Source: Deltaproteobacteria bacterium | Lineage (GTDB): Bacteria > Myxococcota_A > Polyangia > GCA-2747355 > JADLHG01 | DNA length: 64,000 nucleotides | Assembly (NCBI GenBank): GCA_020848905.1 | Contig: JADLHG010000030.1 | Coordinates: 46,195 to 110,194 of the forward strand | Reading direction: 5' to 3' | Program-made: the position numbers and the translations under genes | Shown here: one piece after another, positions 57,606 through 64,000 of the stretch | Layout: every line of letters begins with the position of its first letter | How positions within the stretch are numbered: position 1 is the stretch's first letter | The notes under the pieces: model-generated | What the model was told of the DNA's origin: nothing | Seen by the model: the letters and a program-made list of their open reading frames with translations, nothing else | Database searches by the model: none

Positions 57606-59798
57606 ATGAGTACCGACGAGCCGCTGGCTCACCACGTCGCTGAGCTCCGCCGCCTCCTCGCCGAGGCGCACGAGACCATTCGGCTGCTGCGCGGCGCGCA
57701 GGACCCCACGCCCGACCAGCAGGCCAACTGGACCCGCGAGATCAAGGAACGCAAGCGAGCCGAGCGACGGCTCGTAGCCCAGCTCGCCATCACCCGCACG
57801 CTCGCCGAGGCGAGCTCGCTCGACGACGCCGCCCGGGACGTCCTGCAGATCCTCTGCGAGACGCTCGGCTTCCGCTTCGGCGCGCTCTGGCTGCCCGAGG
57901 AGGGGCTGGACTGCCTGCGCTGCGCGCAGCTCTGGCCTTCTACGGGGACCGAGCTCGAGGCCTTCGCCGACGCGTGCCGCCGGCACCGCTTCGAACGCGG
58001 CGTGGGGGTGCCAGGGCAGGTCTGGGCCTCGGGACGCGCCACGTGGATCCCCGACGTCGCGGGGCTGCCCGATTGCCCGCGGGCCCGCGCGAGTACGGAG
58101 GCCGGCCTGCACGCGGCGCTGGGCTCGCCCCTCGTCCTCGACGGTCGCTTCCTCGGCGTGCTCGAGCTCTTAAGCGCCGCGCCCCTCGAACCCGACAGCT
58201 TCATGCTGCACATGATGGACGACCTCGGCCGCCAGCTCGGGCAGTTCGTGCGACGTCGACGAACGGAGGAGGCGCTGCGCGAGACGAGCGACACGCTGCG
58301 GGCCCTCATCGACGCCGCGCCGATCGTGATCGATATCCTGGATCTCGACGGAAAGGTGAAGCTCTGGAACAAGGCCGCCGAGCGCCTCTTCGGCTGGACC
58401 GCCGAGGAGGTTCTCGGCAAGTTGCTGCCCACCGTGACCGAAGCCACTCGCCCGCTCTTCTGGGAGGGCCTGCGGCGCTTTCGCGCGGGAGAGAGCACCG
58501 GAATGGCCGGGGTCGAGATGCCCTGTGCCACCAAGGACGGGCGCGGCGTGACGGTGAACGTCCACGCGGCGCCGTTGCGTAACTCCCGCGGAGAGGTGGT
58601 CGGCGTGGTGGGTCTCGGGGTAGACCTCACCCACCAGAAGCGCCTCGAGGAACAGGTCGTCCAGGCCCAGAAGATGGAGTCCGTGGGGCGACTCGCCGGC
58701 GGCGTGGCGCACGACTTCAACAACCTCCTGAGCGTGATCCTGGGCTACGCCAACCTCGCGCTCTCCCGAGGCCCCGAGTCCGAGCGCCTTCGAGACGAGC
58801 TCGAGGAGATCCAGCGGGCGGGCGAACGCGCCGCGGCGCTGACCAGCCAGCTCCTCGCCTTCAGCCGGAAACAGATCCTGGCCCCCGAGATCCTCGACCT
58901 GAATCAGCTCGTCGGAAACACGGAACGGCTGCTGCGGCGCGTGATCGGAGAAGACATCCACTTCGCCGTAGACCTCGAGCCGGCACTGCACACCACCCGC
59001 GTGGACCCGCACCAGCTCGAGCAGGTGGTGATGAACCTGGCCGTCAACGCGCGGGACGCCATGCCGGGCGGCGGAAAGCTCGTCATCGAGACGCGCAACG
59101 TGGGCCCCTCACCGCTCGAGGGAATCGCGCCGGATGGACTCGCCCTGGAAGGCGCCGTGCTCCTTCGTGTGAAAGACACCGGCGTGGGAATGAACGCAGA
59201 GACGCGCGCGCGCGTGTTCGAGCCCTTCTTCACGACCAAGGAGAAGGGAAAGGGGACCGGCCTCGGCCTCGCCACGGTCTACGGCATCGTGCGCCAGAGC
59301 GGCGGGCAGATCGTCGTCGAGAGCGAGCCGGGCAAGGGCACCACCTTCTCGATCTACCTGCCCCGCGTGCTGTCGCCCTCGGCGGCGGCTGCCGCGAGCG
59401 ACGGCTCACCCCCGACCGCCGGTCGCGGCAGCGAGCTCGTGCTGGTGGTCGAAGACGAGGAGCAGGTCCGCAAGCTCACCCGCGTCCTCCTCGAGGCCCA
59501 GGGGTATCAGGTGCTCGAAGCGGCGAGCGGCGAGGAGGCGCTGACCCTCTGCGCAGAGCCCGATCGATCGCTCCACCTCATGCTCACCGATCTGGTGATG
59601 CCCGGCATCACGGGGCGCGAGCTGGCGGACCGCGCGCGGCTCCTCCAGCCGCGCATGCGCGTCCTCTACATGTCGGGCTACCCGGACGAATCCATCGTGC
59701 ATCGGGGCGTGCTCGAGCCGGGGACGCGCTTCGTGCAGAAGCCCTTCCGCGCGAACGAGCTACTGCATCGCGTGCGCGCGACGCTCGACGAGGAATGA
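57606..59798 (+). CDS. Hybrid histidine kinase (GAF-PAS-HisKA-HATPase-REC)
   Basis: A 730-residue soluble sensor kinase. GAF domain about 70-215, PAS domain about 228-345, HisKA with His369 (GGVAHDFNNLLS). The HATPase domain has the N box (NLAVNARDA, Asn481), G1 (DTGVGM, Asp524) and G2 (GTGLGLA, 550-556). The receiver domain has the acidic pair VVEDEE and phospho-acceptor Asp662 (LMLTDLVMPG). No transmembrane helices are seen, so it reads a cytoplasmic signal. A partner regulator is not adjacent. The start has no strong ribosome binding site. Confidence 0.93.
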   Translation: MSTDEPLAHHVAELRRLLAEAHETIRLLRGAQDPTPDQQANWTREIKERKRAERRLVAQLAITRTLAEASSLDDAARDVLQILCETLGFRFGALWLPEEGLDCLRCAQLWPSTGTELEAFADACRRHRFERGVGVPGQVWASGRATWIPDVAGLPDCPRARASTEAGLHAALGSPLVLDGRFLGVLELLSAAPLEPDSFMLHMMDDLGRQLGQFVRRRRTEEALRETSDTLRALIDAAPIVIDILDLDGKVKLWNKAAERLFGWTAEEVLGKLLPTVTEATRPLFWEGLRRFRAGESTGMAGVEMPCATKDGRGVTVNVHAAPLRNSRGEVVGVVGLGVDLTHQKRLEEQVVQAQKMESVGRLAGGVAHDFNNLLSVILGYANLALSRGPESERLRDELEEIQRAGERAAALTSQLLAFSRKQILAPEILDLNQLVGNTERLLRRVIGEDIHFAVDLEPALHTTRVDPHQLEQVVMNLAVNARDAMPGGGKLVIETRNVGPSPLEGIAPDGLALEGAVLLRVKDTGVGMNAETRARVFEPFFTTKEKGKGTGLGLATVYGIVRQSGGQIVVESEPGKGTTFSIYLPRVLSPSAAAAASDGSPPTAGRGSELVLVVEDEEQVRKLTRVLLEAQGYQVLEAASGEEALTLCAEPDRSLHLMLTDLVMPGITGRELADRARLLQPRMRVLYMSGYPDESIVHRGVLEPGTRFVQKPFRANELLHRVRATLDEE

Positions 59799-59820
59799 GC
59801 GCCGTCCGCCGATCAATCGC

Positions 59821-60264
59821 CTAACGGTAATAATCGAAGAAGTAGTCCTTGAGGAACCCGAGCGTCTGCTTCTGCTCCGCTACCTCGTGATGCAGCAGAT
59901 CGCGCATCGACAGGACCCCCGCCAACCCGCCGTCCTCGCGCACCACGACGAGGTGCCGGCGTCCCTCCGCCACCATCGCGCGCCGCGCCTCGGCGATGCT
60001 CGCCCCGAGACGGATCGTGCGCACCGGCCGCGACATCACCGCAGCGACCGGCGTGGCACCGGCGTCGCGCTCCACCGCCACGACGCGCGCCAGCACGTCC
60101 CGCTCGGTGAGGAGCCCGACCGGAACCTCCCCTTCGGCCACCACCACCGCGCCGAGCTCGTGCTGCGCCATCTGCCGCGCGGCCTCGAGCACCGTGGCGT
60201 CTCCCGGGATCGTGAGCACCGACTGCGTCCTGCGCGCCCTCAAGAGCTCCTTCACCGTTCCCAT
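59821..60264 (-). CDS. CBS domain pair protein
   Basis: A 147-residue protein made of two CBS domains (about 10-65 and 75-130): VLTIPGDATVLEAARQMAQHELGAVVV and GLLTERDVLARVV; then VRTIRLGASIAEARRAMVAEGRRHLVVV and GVLSMRDLL. Such pairs bind adenine nucleotides such as AMP or ATP and regulate other proteins. The last residues FFDYYR form a short aromatic tail. GAGGAG before the ATG fixes the start. It faces the hybrid kinase gene, convergent, 22 bases apart. Confidence 0.93.
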   Translation of the reverse strand: MGTVKELLRARRTQSVLTIPGDATVLEAARQMAQHELGAVVVAEGEVPVGLLTERDVLARVVAVERDAGATPVAAVMSRPVRTIRLGASIAEARRAMVAEGRRHLVVVREDGGLAGVLSMRDLLHHEVAEQKQTLGFLKDYFFDYYR

Positions 60265-60584
60265 GTCACTCCTCGGCTGGACCTATTGAATGAAGCAACC
60301 CATGTGCCGTGGCCACCGTCGTCGTACGCCTGCGGAGGGGAAAGCGTGTGGTCCCAGGCCACTGCGCGCCGTGGCGGGCCCTCGGAGCGTAACCTGGCTC
60401 ACGCCGCCGGCGAGCGCGGGTGGGGGATGGGTCCCCGCTGCGTAGCGAGCTGACCCCTATCCGGCGCAGCCCCGGGTCGGAAGGGGCCGGCGCGGCCCGG
60501 CTCGGGCGATCGTCGCCCCCCACGTCGCCAAACATGCGGCCTGGCCCGCCCGTTGCTACCCTAGAGGGGAGGAGAGCTGACGGC
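60265..60584. other. Intergenic region, 320 bp
   Basis: Divergent promoter region of the CBS gene and the lectin lipoprotein gene. It contains a GC-rich stretch with GTCCCCGCTGCG-like words but no RNA, hairpin with T-tract or clear promoter that can be supported. Confidence 0.4.
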
Positions 60585-61325
60585 ATGGACCGGTGCGGCC
60601 CGAAGGCCGGGAAACCACGAGCCTCGGCAGAATGGCGCGGTGAGCGCCTTCCGACCCGCGACCCCAGCCGGCGGTCACGACTGACCTCGCCTCGCCCCGC
60701 ATCGCGCTCGCTCCTGCTCGGGCTGCTGGCTCTGGCCGCCTGCGGAGGGGAGATCGATTTCTCGAATACGCCGCCCGACGCGCGCCGCCCGCCGCCGACC
60801 CCGACCCGCGACGGCATCACTCCCTATCGTCTCGACGGAGGCGGGTCCCGCGCCGACGGAGGTACGGACCTCGTGCCCCCGCCGCTGCCCGACACCGGCG
60901 GCGGGATCACCTGTCAGCACGGGGAAACCCCCTTCGGAGGGCATTGCTACAGCGCCCTCGGTTACAAGTGGCTCGACTACACAGCGGCGAAGCAGGTGTG
61001 CAAGAGCAGGGGCGCCGTGGTGGTATCCGTCGAGTCGGCGGCCGAGAACACTTTCATCTACAACCTCATCCCTCGCTACTCCTGGGCGGCCTTCATCGGG
61101 CTACGGCGCAACGGAACGGGCCTGAACGACTTCGTCTGGGAGAGCGGCAAGAAGCCGACCTACACCCGCTGGGCCAAAGGGGAGCCGAACAACGACAAGG
61201 GCATCGAGAGCTGCGTGGTCCTGTGGGCCCCCGACCTGCCGACCGCCAGCCTGCGCGGCTACTGGAACGACGCCCCCTGCTCCGACCCCGGTCGCGACAC
61301 CGTGATCTGCGAGCGCGTGCCGTAG
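60585..61325 (+). CDS. C-type lectin-like lipoprotein
   Basis: A 246-residue protein. The lipobox LAAC follows a long basic leader of about 50 residues, so the true start could be further in. A linker rich in Pro and Asp leads to a C-type lectin domain (about 125-246): CYSALGYKWLDYTAAKQVC, WAAFIGLRRNG, WAKGEPNND (the EPN motif typical of mannose-type binding) and YWNDAPCSD (WND motif). Calcium-dependent sugar binding at the cell surface is likely from family knowledge. The cysteines needed for the two lectin disulphides are present. Confidence 0.85.
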   Translation: MDRCGPKAGKPRASAEWRGERLPTRDPSRRSRLTSPRPASRSLLLGLLALAACGGEIDFSNTPPDARRPPPTPTRDGITPYRLDGGGSRADGGTDLVPPPLPDTGGGITCQHGETPFGGHCYSALGYKWLDYTAAKQVCKSRGAVVVSVESAAENTFIYNLIPRYSWAAFIGLRRNGTGLNDFVWESGKKPTYTRWAKGEPNNDKGIESCVVLWAPDLPTASLRGYWNDAPCSDPGRDTVICERVP

Positions 61326-61348
61326 GGTCCGGCGCGCCATGGGATCGG

Positions 61349-62734
61349 TCAGCGCTCGAGGGGCTCGTTCGCGGGTCGTCGCTCGAAGAACCCGACGACG
61401 AGGTAGGCCGCGAACGCCCCCCCGAGCGAGAGCAGATACGCGTACGGGACCTTGAGCCAGTAGGCCGCGGAGAACCAGCCGAGCGTCCCGACCACGAGCG
61501 AGGCGGTGGCGGCCGGCGGTCCACCGAAGCGCGAGAAGAGCCCGAAGAGCCCGATGACGAAGATTCCGGCGCTGCCGAAGGCCGACGCATCCTTCACGAG
61601 CTGGTAGATCCCGTCGGCGTGCACCGCGAGGAAGTAGGAGATGGCGCCGAAGAGCACGACTGCGAGGCGCGCCAGCCGCAAACGCCCCGCGTCGCTCAGG
61701 CCCGGCTTGAGCGGGACGATCACGTTGTGCGCGAGCAGCCCGGCGGCGGCCAGCAGGCAGCTATCCACCGTCGAGAGAATGGCCGACACGAGCGCCCCGG
61801 CGAAGAGTACGTAGACCCAGATGGGCAGGTGCTCCTGGGCCAGGCGCATGAGGACCTGCTCGGGCGCTGTGATCCCGGGAAGCAGGCGCGAGCCGAGCAG
61901 ACCCAGGAAGACGGGGATCGCACCGAAGAGGAGGTAGAGCGGACCCGCCACGAGCGCGGAGCCACGCGCGACCCTCGCCGACCGGCTGGCGATGAGGCGC
62001 GAGACGAGCTCCTGCGCGAGAACCGAGCCGCAGACGGGTATCGCCCACAGGTTGACGACCTCGAGCCACCCGGGGGGCGTAGCGGCCGCGGGAAGGAGGG
62101 CCGGCCTCACTGCGGCCAGCGTCGAGGCCGGTCCGCCGAGGTTCAGCGTCACCACCACGAGGGTCACGATGAGTCCGACGGCCAGCGCGATCCCCTGCAC
62201 CACGTCGGTCACCGCGTCGGCGAGCAGGCCCCCCGCCACGGTGTAGACGACGACGATCGCGGCCGAGAGGCCGATGGCCGTGTGCACCTCGAGCGCCGAG
62301 GACGAGGCGAGGACCTGGCCGAAGCCGCGCACCTGCGCTGCAGCCCAGATGAGGGAGCTCGGGATCGCGATGAGCGCCGCCAGCCGCTCCACCGAGCCGG
62401 AGTAGCGCTGGGCGAAGAGGTCCGCCAGCGTGGTGAGCTTGCGGCGCCAGAGCGGGACGGCGAAGACGAGTCCGACGAGCACGAGGCTCGCACCGTAGGC
62501 CAGCGGGTCGGCGGTCGCGCCATAGAGTCCGCGCTGGTAGACCTCGCCGGCCGCGGCGAGGCACGTCTCGGCGCCAAACCAGGTGGCGAAGAGCGACGCG
62601 GTGGTGAGCACGGGCCCGAGCGAGCGCCCGGCCACCAGGTACTCCTCCTCGGTGTGCACCCGACGCGACACGACGAGCCCCACCACGAGCTGCAGCACGA
62701 CGTAGCCGAGGACACCGAGGGAGACGACGGTCAT
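61349..62734 (-). CDS. Sodium:solute symporter family protein
   Basis: A 461-residue integral membrane transporter with about 12-13 hydrophobic helices. The SSS family marks seen are GRSLGPVLTTASLFATWFGAET and LADLFAQRYSGS in the N-terminal half, with the VVYTVAGGLLADAVTDVVQG signature segment. It likely imports a small organic solute with sodium. The substrate (sugar, amino acid, proline or pantothenate-like) cannot be told from sequence. The ATG at 62734 begins the first helix; the longer upstream frame is Arg-rich and not convincing. Confidence 0.9.
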   Translation of the reverse strand: MTVVSLGVLGYVVLQLVVGLVVSRRVHTEEEYLVAGRSLGPVLTTASLFATWFGAETCLAAAGEVYQRGLYGATADPLAYGASLVLVGLVFAVPLWRRKLTTLADLFAQRYSGSVERLAALIAIPSSLIWAAAQVRGFGQVLASSSALEVHTAIGLSAAIVVVYTVAGGLLADAVTDVVQGIALAVGLIVTLVVVTLNLGGPASTLAAVRPALLPAAATPPGWLEVVNLWAIPVCGSVLAQELVSRLIASRSARVARGSALVAGPLYLLFGAIPVFLGLLGSRLLPGITAPEQVLMRLAQEHLPIWVYVLFAGALVSAILSTVDSCLLAAAGLLAHNVIVPLKPGLSDAGRLRLARLAVVLFGAISYFLAVHADGIYQLVKDASAFGSAGIFVIGLFGLFSRFGGPPAATASLVVGTLGWFSAAYWLKVPYAYLLSLGGAFAAYLVVGFFERRPANEPLER

Positions 62735-63135
62735 GGAGCAGGCCCATAATACACCGACACACCGACACACCGCCTCGAGGACCCGACGCGCGCTTCGGTC
62801 GCGAACGGCCCATCGACCGGCAGCAGCGCCTTCCACGGTGGCGCGCTTCACCGCGTCCGCCGCCTCCAACGCGGCGGGGCACGATTCTCGACGGAAAGTG
62901 CCCCTCGGCGCGGCGCCGTCGGAGGCCGGCGCGTTCTGCCACGCCGGCGCCCTACGTCGTGATCCTCGCCACTTCGCCGAGCCCGCGCCCGACGCGTCTC
63001 GCGACCCGACCGCCGCCCCACGTGACGCATGGCGTCCTTTCGCCGCGTTGCGCCAGCGGTACGGGACTTGCTGAGCGCGCGCCAGAACAACCAGTTTTTT
63101 CAGCGCACGACGCGCTCCGCGAGAGGAAGGCCCCA
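62735..63135. other. Intergenic region, 401 bp
   Basis: Divergent promoter region between the symporter and the Cys-rich lipoprotein. It contains a triple ACACCG-type direct repeat at about 62752-62770. No gene or RNA was recognised; reading frames crossing it lack coding character. Confidence 0.45.
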
Positions 63136-63912
63136 ATGCGTCGACAGGATACGTGTGTGTTGCACCTCGCCAGCGTGGTCGTGTTCCTCGCCGCGTGCGG
63201 ACAGAGTGGGACGTCCTCCCGCGGCACCCAGCCCACGCGCGCTGCCTCCTCGGCGCGCTGCGCGGCGGCGAGCTGCGCCCAGCGACCCGGCGGCCTGTGG
63301 GCCTTCGTCTCGGTCGAGCGTCGCGACGACAACACCTGCAGCACGGCCCAGAGCGCCACGTTCACCTTCGAGGCCGAGTGCCAGCGGAACCAGCCGCCCG
63401 TCTGCCAGGAGCTCAGCGTCGCGGGGACCTGCTCCTACCGCGCCGACTGGGGCTGGTACTTCGACACGGAGCTCTGGGCGGCTGGCGTGGCCTGCCATTA
63501 CGACAACCGCGCGATCTACGACGGCTCGCCCTACTTCAAGAACTACGCCTCGCAATCCGCGTGCGAGGCCCAGCGCGCCTGCGCCCTGAGGGTCAACTCC
63601 TCGCTCCTGGCCTCGCCGCCCGCTCCGTCGACGGTCTCGTCGAACCCCGTCTACGGGCCCTGCGGCCTGAACCGCAGCGGTAACGTCAGCCACACCTGCT
63701 ACGGCGACTACTACTGCGGCGAAGGCGAGTGCTGCGGCAACACCAACCCGAACCGTTGCTTCTGCAACCCCCTCGGACGCGAAATCGAGCCCGGCGCGCG
63801 CTGCACCTGGACCAGCGCGACGTGGCAGGATGTCCCTCCCACGCCGACGCCCACGCCCAACCCCTCGAAGCTCTTGAACCGCCCCGGCTTTCCTGGAGGC
63901 TCCATTTGTTGA
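63136..63912 (+). CDS. Cys-rich lipoprotein, 3' end replaced by insertion sequence
   Basis: A 258-residue lipoprotein (lipobox LAAC, Cys21). The body has more than twenty cysteines (CSTAQSATFTFEAEC; HTCYGDYYCGEGECC; CFCNPLGREIEPGARC), indicating a disulphide-rich surface protein, and a Thr/Pro stretch (PTPTPTPNP) follows. The final residues NRPGFPGGSIC are encoded by the left end of the IS3-type element at 63875, so the native C-terminus has probably been lost and a chance stop reached 13 bases before the transposase start. GAGAGGAAGG before the ATG supports the start. Confidence 0.75.
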   Translation: MRRQDTCVLHLASVVVFLAACGQSGTSSRGTQPTRAASSARCAAASCAQRPGGLWAFVSVERRDDNTCSTAQSATFTFEAECQRNQPPVCQELSVAGTCSYRADWGWYFDTELWAAGVACHYDNRAIYDGSPYFKNYASQSACEAQRACALRVNSSLLASPPAPSTVSSNPVYGPCGLNRSGNVSHTCYGDYYCGEGECCGNTNPNRCFCNPLGREIEPGARCTWTSATWQDVPPTPTPTPNPSKLLNRPGFPGGSIC

Positions 63913-64000
63913 GAGGATGGAGACATGGGACGACCGAGCACGTTTTCACCAGAGGTACGGGAGCGCGCGGTGCGGCTGGTGTTGGAGCACCGGGACGAGC
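63875..64000 (+). mobile_element. IS3-type insertion sequence, left end
   Basis: The sequence from 63875 begins TGAACCGCCCC..., the typical terminal-repeat start of a group of IS3-family elements, followed 50 bases later by the start of the transposase orfA. The element runs off the window edge, so its right end, target duplication and orfB cannot be seen. The family name rests on recall of similar ends and on the OrfA start. Confidence 0.6.
63925..64000 (+). CDS. IS3-family transposase OrfA, partial
   Basis: Only the first 25 residues are visible: MGRPSTFSPEVRERAVRLV and on. This is the start of the helix-turn-helix protein OrfA common to IS3-family elements, in which OrfA and OrfB are joined by a programmed frameshift to make the transposase. 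The gene is cut by the window end. It lies 13 bases after the stop of the Cys-rich lipoprotein gene. Confidence 0.8.
   Translation, partial: MGRPSTFSPEVRERAVRLVLEHRDE

Noticed and set aside
1..64000. tRNA, rRNA or riboswitch genes
   Set aside because: Intergenic regions were scanned by eye for cloverleaf-like or conserved segments and none could be supported; a covariance-model search would be needed to be sure.

Overview
The window is about 64 kb of very GC-rich DNA. It looks like the chromosome of a Myxococcota-type bacterium (formerly in the Deltaproteobacteria). Supporting signs are many lipoproteins with Asp/Gly/Ala-rich linkers after the lipobox, three proteins ending in a MYXO-CTERM-like tail (Gly-Cys motif, one hydrophobic helix, Arg cluster), abundant secreted repeat proteins, and signalling proteins typical of social or predatory bacteria. 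No rRNA, tRNA or CRISPR array was recognised. The species call is an inference from protein style only.

Layout. 1-3 kb: a short-chain dehydrogenase, secreted proteins and a PsiF-repeat protein. 2.2-4.1 kb: a PaaX-like regulator overlapping a radical SAM gene. 4.2-8.1 kb: a translationally coupled operon of an ECF-like sigma factor, an unknown 376-aa protein and a 567-aa protein whose N-terminal part carries a Lon-protease-like Ser/Lys dyad without an ATPase. 8-11.2 kb: a membrane protein, an outer-membrane beta-barrel and a lipoprotein with seven 42-residue repeats. 11.4-12.1 kb: a ribbon-helix-helix/MazF toxin-antitoxin pair. 12.8-14 kb: a lipoprotein with seven 36-residue repeats. 15-20 kb: secreted lipoproteins, a trypsin-like protease and a secreted Tudor-knot/chromo-barrel-like protein. 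20.7-30 kb: four tandem paralogous surface proteins built from Ig/PKD-like modules, one with fifteen ELW-SDGT-AGT repeats. 30-34 kb: a pirin and unknown proteins. 34.3-39.7 kb: a HigBA toxin-antitoxin pair, an ASCH protein, and a two-gene cassette of RecQ helicase fused to a ComF-like phosphoribosyltransferase followed by DprA. 40-43.6 kb: a B12-dependent radical SAM enzyme and a two-component system. 43.6-50.6 kb: a large lipoprotein metzincin, cysteine-rich lipoproteins, an ASCH protein, an NTF2-like protein and an alpha/beta hydrolase. 51-59.8 kb: two single-span signalling-type proteins, a PAS adenylate cyclase, a beta-propeller protein coupled to an NlpC/P60-like enzyme, and a hybrid histidine kinase. 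59.8-64 kb: a CBS protein, a C-type lectin lipoprotein, a sodium/solute symporter and a cysteine-rich lipoprotein whose 3' end runs into an IS3-type insertion sequence at the window edge.

Most of the window serves the cell surface and signalling. The two stretches most likely to be undescribed systems are the sigma factor/Lon-like cassette (4.3-8.1 kb) and the RecQ-PRTase/DprA cassette (36.3-39.7 kb). The second sits beside HigBA and an ASCH gene and resembles a defence or DNA-uptake island. All functional statements come from motif recognition by eye.
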